Positions 25,868-34,488 of a DNA stretch of 64,000 bases are shown in pieces. Position 1 is the first letter of the stretch. Every line of letters starts with the position of its first letter. Position numbers and translations under genes: made by a program. This DNA comes from Bacteroidales bacterium (lineage in GTDB: Bacteria > Bacteroidota > Bacteroidia > Bacteroidales > UBA932), in assembly GCA_015060445.1 (NCBI GenBank), contig SUYL01000048.1, positions 1 to 64,000 on the forward strand, read 5' to 3'. A model generated the notes under the pieces. It had not been told where the DNA came from. It was given only the letters and a program-made list of their open reading frames with translations, and did no database searches.

Positions 25868-27214
25868 TTGAACGCAGGTTTCTTGAGAAATAGATGGTTT
25901 AAGTTTTCACTTTGGGGAGGTCTGTACCTCCTGTGGGTAATATGGCTCGGAAATTATTGGTGGCTTTTGGGTCTTGCCGTAATTTTTGACATTTATGTTA
26001 CCAAAAAGGTGAAGTGGGCCTTCTGGAGAAGGAAACCTAAGGAGGGAAGCAAGGCAAACGGCATATTTGAGTGGATAGACGCTCTGATTTTTGCAGTTGT
26101 TGCCGCAACCTTCATAAGAATGTTCTTTTTTGAGGCTTATACAATACCTACGTCTTCAATGGAGAAGACACTTATGGTTGGAGACTATCTGTTTGTGAGC
26201 AAACTGCAGTATGGTCCAAAAGTTCCTCAGACCCCAATTTCATTCCCTCTTGTGCATAATGTTATGCCAATAGTTGGAGGAGAGTCATACTCAACTGTAA
26301 TACAGAATGATTACAGAAGGCTTAAAGGCTTCTCCAAAGTAATGAGGGATGATATAACAGTATTCGGATTTCCACATGGTGATACTATCCTTAGAAAGGC
26401 ACCAATGGACGACTACTATACACATGTAAGGCTGAACGGCAGGGAATACACCCAAAAGATGTACGGACCTGTAGTTGTAAGGCCAAACGACAAAAAGGAC
26501 AATTATGTCAAGAGATGTGTGGCAGTTGCCGGTGATACACTAAGAGTAGTCAACGGTGAGGTGATTGTAAATGGAGTTCCACAACCTCAGTTTGAAGGGA
26601 TTCAGAACACCTACGCCGTTTACACAAATGGAACAGCTATAAATCCCAAGGTCATTTCAGATTTCGGGATGAATATGGGGGAGATATGGTACGACCCGCA
26701 AATGCCGGGATATCCAAGTCTTCCGCTTACCAGGGCTGAACTTGAGAAAGTGAAGTCATTGGGCAATGTAGTTGAAGTAAGACAGAATATTGACATATAT
26801 CCGCCGGATTATCCAGATTCACCTATGATGCTCTTCCCTTTCAGTGAGGAGTTCAAGTGGACAAGAGACAATTACGGCCCTATATGGATCCCTGAGAAGG
26901 GCAAAACTGTAGAGTTGGACACCACAAACTGCAAGTTGTACGAGAGGATAATAACAGCCTACGAGCACAACACGCTTGAAGTTAAGGACGGAGAGTTTTA
27001 TATAAACGGAGAGAAGACCAACAAGTACACATTCCAGCAGGATTACTACTTTATGATGGGCGACAACAGACATAACTCCCTTGATTCCCGTTACTGGGGA
27101 TTTGTACCGGAGGATCACATTGTAGGAAAGCCGTCAGTCATTTGGTTCTCAACGGATAAGTATAAAAAATTCCCTTCAGGCATAAGGTGGAAGAGGATAT
27201 TTAAGTTTGTCTAA
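25868..27214 (+). CDS. lepB: Signal peptidase I
   Basis: A 448-residue membrane serine protease that removes signal peptides. N-terminal membrane segments (about 12-45 and 70-90) precede the S26 catalytic domain. The Ser of the dyad lies in PTSSMEKTLMVGDYLFVSK and the Lys in YVKRCVAVAGDTLRV. Late boxes GDNRHNSLDSRYWGFVPEDHIVG complete the set. It is longer than E. coli LepB because of a middle insertion, as is usual in Bacteroidetes. An in-frame TAG at 25862-25864 forces a TTG start at 25868 (or 25883); there is no in-frame ATG at the N-terminus. Confidence 0.94.
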   Translation: MNAGFLRNRWFKFSLWGGLYLLWVIWLGNYWWLLGLAVIFDIYVTKKVKWAFWRRKPKEGSKANGIFEWIDALIFAVVAATFIRMFFFEAYTIPTSSMEKTLMVGDYLFVSKLQYGPKVPQTPISFPLVHNVMPIVGGESYSTVIQNDYRRLKGFSKVMRDDITVFGFPHGDTILRKAPMDDYYTHVRLNGREYTQKMYGPVVVRPNDKKDNYVKRCVAVAGDTLRVVNGEVIVNGVPQPQFEGIQNTYAVYTNGTAINPKVISDFGMNMGEIWYDPQMPGYPSLPLTRAELEKVKSLGNVVEVRQNIDIYPPDYPDSPMMLFPFSEEFKWTRDNYGPIWIPEKGKTVELDTTNCKLYERIITAYEHNTLEVKDGEFYINGEKTNKYTFQQDYYFMMGDNRHNSLDSRYWGFVPEDHIVGKPSVIWFSTDKYKKFPSGIRWKRIFKFV

Positions 27215-27220
27215 AAAACA

Positions 27221-27252
27221 TTTGTATTATTAAAAAAAAAGAGGGATATTTG
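27221..27252 (+). promoter_or_regulatory. Promoter of the rpmB-rpmG operon
   Basis: TTTG (27221-27224), a 20-bp spacer and GATATTTG (27245-27252), one base off TAnnTTTG, ending 40 bp before rpmB. Confidence 0.5.
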
Positions 27253-27292
27253 CAACCTCAAATTTGAATAATATTAAAAACGTATATATAAG

Positions 27293-27535
27293 ATGGCAAG
27301 AGTTTGTCAAATTACAGGTAAAAAGAGGATGGTAGGAAACAATGTTTCCCACTCTAAACGCCGCACCAAACGTGAGTTTGCTCCAAACCTGAGAACAAAG
27401 AAGTTCTGGTTGGAGGAAGAGGGTAGATTCGTAACCCTTAAAGTTTCTGCAGCAGGTATCAGAAACATTCATAAAAATGGCTTGGCTGCTTCACTTAAAA
27501 CTGCAGAGCAGAAAGGTTTAATTAACTTGGTATAA
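27293..27535 (+). CDS. rpmB: 50S ribosomal protein L28
   Basis: An 80-residue protein with the family start [27 protein letters not shown] and the core [27 protein letters not shown]. It opens the Bacteroidetes-typical rpmB-rpmG-DUF4295 operon. There are no CxxC zinc pairs, so this is the zinc-free form. Confidence 0.97.
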   Translation: MARVCQITGKKRMVGNNVSHSKRRTKREFAPNLRTKKFWLEEEGRFVTLKVSAAGIRNIHKNGLAASLKTAEQKGLINLV

Positions 27536-27549
27536 TAATATATTTAGAT

Positions 27550-27732
27550 ATGGCAAAGAAAGGTAACAGAGTACAGGTAATTCTAGAGTGTACTGAGCAA
27601 AGAGAGAGTGGTGTACCAGGAATGTCTAGGTATATTACCACTAAGAACAAAAAGAACACAACTCAAAGATTGGAGCGCAAAAAATATAACCCTTTCCTTA
27701 AGAAAGTGACTGTGCACCGTGAGATTAAATAA
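27550..27732 (+). CDS. rpmG: 50S ribosomal protein L33
   Basis: A 60-residue protein ([18 protein letters not shown]...[22 protein letters not shown]). It has a single Cys instead of the two CxxC pairs, so it is the zinc-independent type. It lies 14 bp after rpmB. Confidence 0.96.
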   Translation: MAKKGNRVQVILECTEQRESGVPGMSRYITTKNKKNTTQRLERKKYNPFLKKVTVHREIK

Positions 27733-27760
27733 TTTTAAAAACTTTTAAAGATTTTAAGAA

Positions 27761-27922
27761 ATGGCAAAGAAAGCGGTAGCAACATTTAGTGGTGACAAAT
27801 CACAGTTGAAGAACGTTGTGAAATGCATCAAAATGGTAAAATCTGAGAGAACCGGTGCTTACGTATTCAACGAGGAGATGGTTCCAACTGCAGAGGTTAA
27901 AGACTTTTTCGCAAAGAAATAA
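27761..27922 (+). CDS. DUF4295 small basic protein
   Basis: A 53-residue protein (MAKKAVATFSGDKSQLKNVV start; TGAYVFNEEMVP in the middle; VKDFFAKK end). This tiny family is specific to Bacteroidetes and sits after L28 and L33, as here, so it is probably ribosome-associated. That role is inference from the conserved position. The spacer to rpmG is 28 bp and a terminator follows. Confidence 0.9.
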   Translation: MAKKAVATFSGDKSQLKNVVKCIKMVKSERTGAYVFNEEMVPTAEVKDFFAKK

Positions 27923-27940
27923 TTTTGCGTAGAGATAATG

Positions 27941-27973
27941 AAAAAACTGGACTGAAAGGTCCGGTTTTTTTTT
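27941..27973 (+). terminator. Rho-independent terminator after the rpmB operon
   Basis: ACTGGAC pairs with GTCCGGT (one wobble) around TGAAAG, extended by A-T pairs, followed by a long T-run. Confidence 0.9.
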
Positions 27974-28008
27974 GCTCCATTCTCTCTGGAGTATTGAGGG
28001 AATTTGAT

Positions 28009-28016
28009 TATATTTG
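28009..28016 (+). promoter_or_regulatory. -7 box of ftsY
   Basis: TATATTTG, an exact TAnnTTTG match, 25 bp before the ftsY ATG. It also shows that the longer frame opening at 27925 is not the true start. Confidence 0.5.
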
Positions 28017-28041
28017 CAAGTTACTATTAAAACCTGAATTT

Positions 28042-29013
28042 ATGGCATTTTTCGGATTGTTCGGCAAGAAGTCCAAAGAGGAGAAAGAATCTCTGGATCA
28101 GGGACTGCAAAAGACAAAAACCGGTATTTTTGAAAAGATATCACGTGCAATTGTTGGAAAATCAACAGTTGACGACGATGTCCTTGATGGTATAGAGGAG
28201 GCACTGATTGCTTCAGATATAGGTGTTGACACTACACTCAAGATTATTGAGAGCCTTCAGGAGAGGGTTGCAAGGGACAAGTTCATGGATACAGAGGAAC
28301 TCAATTCCATTCTCAGAAGTGAGATTGAGAAACTTCTGGACATTAATCCAAATGAGGACTCTTCAGATGAGGAGGATAAGGTATTTGATTTCTCTAAGAA
28401 ACCTTATGTGATAATGGTTGTGGGTGTGAATGGCGTAGGCAAAACTACAACTATCGGGAAACTTGCTGCAAGATTGAAGGGGAGTGGGAAGAAGGTTGTA
28501 CTTGGTGCTGCAGATACATTCAGGGCTGCTGCGGTTGACCAGTTGGTAATTTGGAGTGAGAGGGCAGGTGTCCCTATTGTAAAGCAGGGGATGGGTGCAG
28601 ATCCGGCTTCGGTTGCCTATGATACCCTGAAGTCTGCCGTTGCTCAGGATGCCGATGTGGTTCTGATAGATACTGCCGGACGTCTCCACAATAAGATAAA
28701 CCTTATGAATGAGTTGACCAAAATCAGGAATGTGATGCGAAAGGTGGTTCCTGATGCTCCTCATGAGGTACTTCTGGTACTTGACGGTTCTACCGGCCAG
28801 AATGCATACCAGCAGGCCAAAGAGTTTACCAAGGCTACAGATGTTACGGCACTTGCCGTTACAAAACTTGACGGTACTGCAAAAGGTGGAGTTGTGATTG
28901 GCATTTCAGACCAGTTCCAGATTCCTGTAAAATTCATTGGAGTGGGTGAGAAGATAGAGGATTTGCAGATTTTCAACAAAAGGGATTTTGTTGCTTCAAT
29001 ATTCAAGAAATAA
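28042..29013 (+). CDS. ftsY: Signal recognition particle receptor FtsY
   Basis: A 323-residue GTPase that docks SRP-ribosome complexes at the membrane. It has a short acidic/basic A region (MAFFGLFGKKSKEEKES), the helical N domain and the G domain with GVNGVGKTTTIGKLA (G1), ADTFRAAAVDQL, VLIDTAGRLHNK (G3), TKLDGTAKGG (G4) and GVGEKIEDLQIF near the end. Start 28042 is chosen for the typical MxFFGLF opening and because it lies just past its promoter. Confidence 0.96.
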   Translation: MAFFGLFGKKSKEEKESLDQGLQKTKTGIFEKISRAIVGKSTVDDDVLDGIEEALIASDIGVDTTLKIIESLQERVARDKFMDTEELNSILRSEIEKLLDINPNEDSSDEEDKVFDFSKKPYVIMVVGVNGVGKTTTIGKLAARLKGSGKKVVLGAADTFRAAAVDQLVIWSERAGVPIVKQGMGADPASVAYDTLKSAVAQDADVVLIDTAGRLHNKINLMNELTKIRNVMRKVVPDAPHEVLLVLDGSTGQNAYQQAKEFTKATDVTALAVTKLDGTAKGGVVIGISDQFQIPVKFIGVGEKIEDLQIFNKRDFVASIFKK

Positions 29014-29028
29014 AGAGTTACTATAGAT

Positions 29029-31542
29029 ATGAACATTTCGTACAATTGGCTAAAGGAGTATGTCAATTTTGATTTGACTCCTGTGGAGGTAGAGAAGATT
29101 CTTACCTCAATAGGTTTGGAGGTTGAGCATTTTGAAGAGGTGGAGGAGATTCCGGGCGGTCTTGCCGGAGTTGTTGTGGCAGAGGTGCTGGAGTGTGAAA
29201 ACCATCCAGATTCAGACCATCTTCACATTACAAAGGTAAATGCAGGTACAGGTGAGCCTCTGCAGATTGTTTGCGGTGCCCCTAATGTGGCGGCAGGGCA
29301 GAAGGTGATGCTTGCAACACTCAATACAAAACTCACATTCAGCAATGGTGAGGAGATAAAGATAAAGAAATCAAAGATCCGCGGTGTTGAGTCGTTCGGT
29401 ATGCTGTGCGCAGAGGATGAGTTGGGTATTGGCCACAACCATGAGGGTATTATGGTTTTGGACCCTTCTGCAGTTCCAGGTACACCTGCCAAGGATTACC
29501 TTAACCTTAAGACTGATACATTGTATGAGATAGGGCTTACCCCTAACCGTGTTGATGCTGCATCTTTCATTGGTGTTGCAAGGGATTTGAGCGCTTATCT
29601 TAAGGCAAACAATATGGGTGGAGATCTTACTCTCCCTTCTGTAGAGGAGTTTGATGCAAAATTGGCTGCTGCGCCAAAAGAGGGTGCTGTTAAAGTTACT
29701 GTAAATGCAAAGGAGGCTGCCCCAAGATACAGCGGACTTACCTTAAAAGGTGTAAAGGTTGGGGAGTCGCCTGAGTGGCTGAAATCAAAACTTATGACCA
29801 TTGGTCTCCGTCCTATAAACAGCATAGTTGACATTACCAATTATATCCTTATGGAGATGGGACAGCCTATGCATGCTTTTGATGCAGATATGATTGAGGG
29901 AAATGAGGTTGTGGTTGACTTCTGCCCTGAGGGGACAAAATTTGTAACTTTGGATGAGGTGGAGAGAACACTTTCTGCATCTGACCTTATGATCTGCAAC
30001 ACCAAGGAGCCTATGTGTATAGGAGGCGTGTTCGGCGGTCTCAAGAGCGGTGTTACAGAGAAAACTGTAAATGTATTCCTTGAGAGTGCATACTTCAATC
30101 CTGTTTCAATCAGAAAGACTTCAAAGAGACATACTCTAAAGACAGATGCGTCGTTCCGTTATGAGAGGGGCTGTGACCCTGATGTTACCCTTTATGCACT
30201 CAAACGTGCAGCATTGCTCATTACAGAGATTGCAGGTGGTGAGATTGTAGGGGATGTGGTTGATATAGTATCTGCACCTGTAGAGAAAAAGGTTGTAGAA
30301 TTGGATTATGCAAGGATACAGAGATTTATCGGGAAGGAGATTGGTGTACAGACCATTAAGGATATTCTTGGATATCTTGAGATGGAGTTTGTAAGTGAAA
30401 GTGAAGCAGGTTGCGTTGTAAAGGTTCCTACATACAGGGTAGATGTTTATAGGGAGTGTGATGTTGTGGAGGATATCTTGAGGATTTACGGCTACAACAA
30501 CATTGAATTGCCTGACAATATGAGGGCATCAATCAATACTACCCCAAAACCGGATCCTGAGAGGGTGAGGTCGTTGGCATCTGAGTTCATGGCTGCAAAC
30601 GGCTTTATGGAGATGATGAACAACTCCCTTACAAAGAGTGACTACTATTCACAGTTGAAGACATATCCTGTTGAAAGGTGTGCAATGATTGTAAATCCGT
30701 TGAGTTCAGACCTCAACTGCATGAGGCAGACATTGCTTCTGAACGGTCTTGAGGTTGTGGCATACAATATCAACCGCCAGCAGAATGATTTGAAACTGTT
30801 TGAGTATGGCAATGTTTACAGTTTCAATCCTGATTTTGTTGCACCGGAATTTGATGCTTCAAATCCCCAGGAGGCGGTTGCCCATAGAAGTGATGCATTG
30901 AAGGCCTATTCTGAGGAGCCCAAATTCTCTATCTTCATTACCGGAAACGGCTACCAGGGCTGGAGGAACAGGACCTGTTGCGGCAACTATTTTACCCTTA
31001 AAGGTTACCTGGAACTGCTCCTTTCCAAATTTGGTGTTACATTGGCAAACCTTGAGTATGAGGCAGCCCCTTCAGACCTGTTTGCAGAGGGCTTGATATA
31101 TAAAGTAAACGGCGGCAAGGAGATTGCTGTTATGGGTACAATTTCTAAAGCAAGACTTAAACAGTTTGGCATAAAACAGCCGGTATTTGCTGCAGAGATT
31201 TCCTGGAATACCCTTCTTAAGGCTGTGAAGAAGAACAAGGTACAATACTCGGAACTTCCTAAGTTCCCTGAGGTAAAGAGGGATCTTGCCCTTCTTCTCG
31301 ACGAAAACGTATCTTTTGCCGAATTGCGCAAAACTGCCCTTTCAACTGAGAAGAAACTCCTCAAGAGTGTATCATTGTTCGACGTTTACAAAGGTGACAA
31401 GATACCTCAGGGCAAGAAACAGTATGCAATAAGTTTCGTTCTCCAGGATCTTGAGAAGACTTTGAATGACAAGGCGGTAGAGGCTGTAATGGCAAAACTG
31501 CTCAAAGCATTCCAGGATAAGCACGGAGCATCATTGAGATAG
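29029..31542 (+). CDS. pheT: Phenylalanyl-tRNA synthetase beta subunit
   Basis: An 837-residue beta chain of the (alpha-beta)2 enzyme. It has an N-terminal tRNA-binding OB fold (about 40-150, HPDSDHLHITKVN), the B3/B4 editing region (GGVFGGLKSGVTE), B5, a catalytic-like core and the C-terminal ferredoxin-fold anticodon-binding domain (FPEVKRDLALLLDENVSF). The alpha subunit pheS is not in the window, so the subunits are unlinked. It starts 15 bp after ftsY. Confidence 0.97.
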   Translation: MNISYNWLKEYVNFDLTPVEVEKILTSIGLEVEHFEEVEEIPGGLAGVVVAEVLECENHPDSDHLHITKVNAGTGEPLQIVCGAPNVAAGQKVMLATLNTKLTFSNGEEIKIKKSKIRGVESFGMLCAEDELGIGHNHEGIMVLDPSAVPGTPAKDYLNLKTDTLYEIGLTPNRVDAASFIGVARDLSAYLKANNMGGDLTLPSVEEFDAKLAAAPKEGAVKVTVNAKEAAPRYSGLTLKGVKVGESPEWLKSKLMTIGLRPINSIVDITNYILMEMGQPMHAFDADMIEGNEVVVDFCPEGTKFVTLDEVERTLSASDLMICNTKEPMCIGGVFGGLKSGVTEKTVNVFLESAYFNPVSIRKTSKRHTLKTDASFRYERGCDPDVTLYALKRAALLITEIAGGEIVGDVVDIVSAPVEKKVVELDYARIQRFIGKEIGVQTIKDILGYLEMEFVSESEAGCVVKVPTYRVDVYRECDVVEDILRIYGYNNIELPDNMRASINTTPKPDPERVRSLASEFMAANGFMEMMNNSLTKSDYYSQLKTYPVERCAMIVNPLSSDLNCMRQTLLLNGLEVVAYNINRQQNDLKLFEYGNVYSFNPDFVAPEFDASNPQEAVAHRSDALKAYSEEPKFSIFITGNGYQGWRNRTCCGNYFTLKGYLELLLSKFGVTLANLEYEAAPSDLFAEGLIYKVNGGKEIAVMGTISKARLKQFGIKQPVFAAEISWNTLLKAVKKNKVQYSELPKFPEVKRDLALLLDENVSFAELRKTALSTEKKLLKSVSLFDVYKGDKIPQGKKQYAISFVLQDLEKTLNDKAVEAVMAKLLKAFQDKHGASLR

Positions 31543-31587
31543 GATGCCGGAGGCAGATGTTTGTGTCTGCCGGGAGGAAATATGATT

Positions 31588-31616
31588 AAGGCTGGCGTTA
31601 TGCCAGCCTTTTTTTT
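31588..31616 (+). terminator. Rho-independent terminator after pheT
   Basis: AAGGCTGGC pairs exactly with GCCAGCCTT around GTTAT, followed by a T-run. It is 45 bp after the pheT stop and 20 bp before the 93-bp repeat array. Confidence 0.93.
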
Positions 31617-31635
31617 ATTGCTGTACCGCGATTTT

Positions 31636-31984
31636 GTTCCCGGAGGAGGTTTTTCTGGCACCGTGGGCACATTTTGGCACCTGTGTGTGCCCGCCGCACC
31701 CATACTGGGCACAAAAAGGGTATGTATTGTTCCCGGAGGAGGTTTTTCTGGCACCTTGGGCACATTTTGGCGCTCCAGTGTGCCCGCCGCACCCATGCTG
31801 GGCACAAAAAGGGTATGTTTTGTTCCCGGAGGAGTATTTTTCGGGGCCGTGGGCACATTTTGGCACCTGTGTGTGCCTGCCGCACCCATGCTGGGCACAA
31901 AAAGGGTATGTTTTGTTCCCGGAGGAGGTTTTTCCGGCACCTTGGGCACATTTTGGCACCTGTGTGTGCCTGCCCGCCGCACCG
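31636..31984. repeat. 3.75 tandem copies of a 93-bp repeat
   Basis: Copies begin with GTTCCCGGAGGAG at 31636, 31729, 31822 and 31915, exactly 93 bp apart. The last is truncated about 70 bp in, just before the stop codon of the deacetylase. Copies differ at a handful of positions. Each unit contains GGGCACATTTTGG, a TGTGTGCCC complement able to pair with GGGCACA, and CTGGGCACAAAAAGGG. Because 93 is a multiple of 3, several frames on both strands stay open; none has a credible start, codon use or homologue that I recognise. There are no spacers, so it is not a CRISPR. Confidence 0.95.
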
Positions 31985-32596
31985 CTACAGTTCTATTCTT
32001 TTGCAAACAAGTCCTTTTTCTTTGATGGCCTCCAGCACTTGGGGGAGGGCTTCAAAGAGGTTGCGGGAGCATTTGATGGAGTCGTGGAAGACGATGATGG
32101 CGCCGGGCTCAAGGTAGGGGATTACGTTGCGGGCGCAGGTGTTGCCGTTGATGTTGCGGTTGTAGTCCCTGCTGATTATGTTCCACATTATGTGATGGTA
32201 TCTTTCGTTCAGTACCCTTGCCTGGTTGGGACCTATGCGGGCATATGGGGGGCGGAAGAGGTTTGATTTTATCATGTCTCCCGCTATGTCTATGTCGCGG
32301 ACGTAGTCTCCGGTTTTCATTCCCCATCCTTTTACATGGCTGTAGGAGTGGTTGCCTACGGCGTGGCCGCGGCGTTTTACCTCTTCAAAGAGTTCGGGGA
32401 ACATCTCCACATTTTTTCCTATGCAGAAGAATGTGGCTTTGGCGTTATATTTGTCGAGAATATCAAGTACCCATGGGGTTACCTCGGGTCTTGGCCCGTC
32501 ATCAAAGGTGAGGAAGATGCCATCCTTTTCATTTGGAAAATTCCAGATGAAAGTGGGGAACAGTTTCCTGATTATTTTTGGCGGTTTTATTCTCAT
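31985..32596 (-). CDS. Polysaccharide deacetylase (NodB/PgdA-like)
   Basis: A 203-residue CE4 deacetylase. FLTFDDGPRPE holds the catalytic Asp and the metal-binding Asp, NHSYSH the two His ligands, RPPYARIG motif 3, and IIVFHDS carries the late His. Family members deacetylate GlcNAc or MurNAc in peptidoglycan or other sugars. No signal peptide is evident; an N-terminal amphipathic stretch (IIRKLFPTFIWNF) may tether it. Its stop codon abuts the tandem repeat, which is therefore its 3' UTR. Confidence 0.88.
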   Translation of the reverse strand: MRIKPPKIIRKLFPTFIWNFPNEKDGIFLTFDDGPRPEVTPWVLDILDKYNAKATFFCIGKNVEMFPELFEEVKRRGHAVGNHSYSHVKGWGMKTGDYVRDIDIAGDMIKSNLFRPPYARIGPNQARVLNERYHHIMWNIISRDYNRNINGNTCARNVIPYLEPGAIIVFHDSIKCSRNLFEALPQVLEAIKEKGLVCKRIEL

Positions 32597-32616
32597 AAAT
32601 GCGGTGTTTGGATTGG

Positions 32617-32624
32617 CAAAAGTA
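32617..32624 (-). promoter_or_regulatory. -7 box of the deacetylase gene
   Basis: The minus strand reads TACTTTTG, an exact TAnnTTTG match 20 bp before the start codon. Confidence 0.45.
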
Positions 32625-32636
32625 ATAATAAAAATT

Positions 32637-32644
32637 TACCTTTG
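32637..32644 (+). promoter_or_regulatory. -7 box of the DUF4296 operon
   Basis: TACCTTTG, an exact TAnnTTTG match, 18 bp before the ATG at 32663, with a partial ATTG 21 bp upstream. It is 12 bp from the divergent deacetylase box. Confidence 0.5.
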
Positions 32645-32662
32645 TAAAATATATTTTAATGT

Positions 32663-33385
32663 ATGCACAGTATTACAACATTCATAAAGGTTTTAGGTTT
32701 CGCTGTTTTTCTTGTGGTTGTACAGGGCTGCTCAGAGGAGGGTATAATTGGTGAGAAGGATATGGCGGTGATAATCTCCGAGATTTATCTTGCAGACCAG
32801 GCTCTGGAGACAAAACCGGAGTTGAAGATGCAGACAGACAGCATTCTGGTGTATCCGGCCATTATGGAGAGGAACGGGTACACTCTTGAGATGTATGAGA
32901 AGTCCATGAGGTATTATATGCAGGAGGGAGACAGTTACAGCAATATCCTTAAGGCTGCAAAGGAGAGGCTTACCAAAAGGGAGAAGGAACTCAACAGAAT
33001 TATTAAGGAGGCAAAGGATGTGGCTCAAGCCAAGGAGTTGGAGCAGTGGTGGGGTTTGGATTCGGTGAGGAGTGTCAATTCCGAAGAGTTGGTCTATGAC
33101 AAACTTTTGCGTGGTATCAGATGGATGGTGCTCAGGGATGAGATGAAGCAGGATTGGAGGATGTCTGATTCTGCTGTGGTGGACATTCCTCAGAATCCCC
33201 AGTGGTGGACCAATACTTTGAGTGCTCCGGCGAGGGAGTACAGGTCGTTTTTTATAAGGAGTACAGACAATAATGATGATAAGGAGGTTTTGAACGATGA
33301 GAAAGATAGCGGCAAATTACCTGTTCCCCTTAGGGGGAGGGCAGCCAGTAAAAAACGGATACCTGGTCTTAAACAACTCAAATGA
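32663..33385 (+). CDS. DUF4296 lipoprotein
   Basis: A 240-residue protein with signal segment and lipobox VVVQGC (Cys about 23), followed by a DUF4296-like region with EIYLADQALE and YPAIMERNGYTLEMYEKSMRYYM. It has charged coiled-coil-like helices (RLTKREKELNRIIKEA). The function is unknown. Its last 30 codons overlap the next gene by 89 bp in a different frame, and that tail (basic, RGRAASKKR) looks unlike the rest. It may be an accidental extension after loss of an earlier stop. Confidence 0.78.
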   Translation: MHSITTFIKVLGFAVFLVVVQGCSEEGIIGEKDMAVIISEIYLADQALETKPELKMQTDSILVYPAIMERNGYTLEMYEKSMRYYMQEGDSYSNILKAAKERLTKREKELNRIIKEAKDVAQAKELEQWWGLDSVRSVNSEELVYDKLLRGIRWMVLRDEMKQDWRMSDSAVVDIPQNPQWWTNTLSAPAREYRSFFIRSTDNNDDKEVLNDEKDSGKLPVPLRGRAASKKRIPGLKQLK

Positions 33386-34487
33386 GATAGTGGAAGTTGG
33401 TGCCCTTGACGGTGAATGTGCAGATACCGAGTTCTACAACGGAATTTTGTGTCCAGGGTTTACAAATGCCCATTGCCATGTGGAACTTTCACATCTTGCA
33501 GGGGCCTTTGAGCAGGCTACCGGCATGAGCGGCTTTATAAACCAGATAAATGCTTTGAGGAATACAGTTGACAAGGAGGGGAGAATAAAGGCGCTGGAGA
33601 ACCAGATGGAGAAGATGTACAGGGAGGGGGTGAGTGCAATGGCCGATATAAGCAATTGTGACGAGAGTTTTGCCTGCAAGAGCAACTCAGCCATGTACAC
33701 CAGAACTTTCCTTGAACTTTTTGGCAGTGAGCCGGAGGATGCAAATCAGGTGCTTGAGGGTGGAAAAGATCTTGCCAAGGTGGCAAAGGGTTATGGCATT
33801 GATGCTGCAATTACACCCCATTCCTGCTACACTATGAGTCCCCAACTGCTGGCTATGGCTGCAGAGGAGGGGTTAAAGAGCGGATTCCTATCTTATCATA
33901 GCCAGGAGAGCGATGAGGAGGAGGAACTTATTATAAGCGGTACGGGAGCCTTGGCGGAGAATTATAAGGGGAGAGGTCTCAGTACTCCTCCTGTAACAGG
34001 GAAACCGGCTCTTATGTATTTTATAGACAGGCTTCTTACATTTGGACAGTCGCCTGTAGAGGGTAATGTGCTTCTTGTCCATAATGTGGCAATTAACCAG
34101 GAGAGTATAGATTATGCAAAGAGGCATCTTGCAAACCCTTATTTTGCTATTTGTCCCCTTTCAAATATATTCATTCACAGGGTTTTGCCTCCGCTGGACC
34201 TTATGAGGGAGAACGGGCTGAGGATTTGCCTGGGTACAGACAGCCTCTCAAGCAATACTGTGCTTTCAATGGTAGATGAGATTTTGTGTATCCATAAGAA
34301 TTTCCCTCATATTTCTTTACAGGAGATTCTGGAGTGGGCTTGCAGCAATGGGGCGCAGATGTTGGGCAAGGATGATGTTTTGGGAAGTTTTGAACCTGGC
34401 AAGAGCCCTGGTGTTGTACTGTTGGACAACATAGATTGGGATAATTTTAAATTAACTGATAAAACAACGGCAAGGAGACTGGTTTAG
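33297..34487 (+). CDS. Amidohydrolase-family deaminase-like protein
   Basis: A 396-residue metal-dependent hydrolase of the cytosine/guanine deaminase-like branch. GFTNAHCHVELSH supplies the first His pair (HxH), PHSCYTMSP a third His, LLVHNV the fourth, and CLGTDSLSS the metal Asp. Substrate could be a nucleoside or aminodeoxyfutalosine-type compound; the sequence alone does not decide. Start 33297 gives the usual N-terminal strand (MRKIAANYLFPL), which forces an 89-bp overlap with DUF4296. The next gene starts one base after its stop. Confidence 0.85.
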   Translation: MRKIAANYLFPLGGGQPVKNGYLVLNNSNEIVEVGALDGECADTEFYNGILCPGFTNAHCHVELSHLAGAFEQATGMSGFINQINALRNTVDKEGRIKALENQMEKMYREGVSAMADISNCDESFACKSNSAMYTRTFLELFGSEPEDANQVLEGGKDLAKVAKGYGIDAAITPHSCYTMSPQLLAMAAEEGLKSGFLSYHSQESDEEEELIISGTGALAENYKGRGLSTPPVTGKPALMYFIDRLLTFGQSPVEGNVLLVHNVAINQESIDYAKRHLANPYFAICPLSNIFIHRVLPPLDLMRENGLRICLGTDSLSSNTVLSMVDEILCIHKNFPHISLQEILEWACSNGAQMLGKDDVLGSFEPGKSPGVVLLDNIDWDNFKLTDKTTARRLV

Positions 34488-34488
34488 T

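Noticed and set aside
27925..28041. N-terminal extension of ftsY
   Set aside because: It covers the rpmB operon terminator and the ftsY -7 box; the normal FtsY start is at 28042.
31636..31984. CRISPR array
   Set aside because: The 93-bp units are contiguous with no unique spacers, are too long for CRISPR repeats, and no cas gene is near.
31407..32266. Several open frames of 110-210 codons on both strands across the 93-bp repeat
   Set aside because: They exist because the period is a multiple of three. They conflict with one another and overlap pheT or the deacetylase gene.
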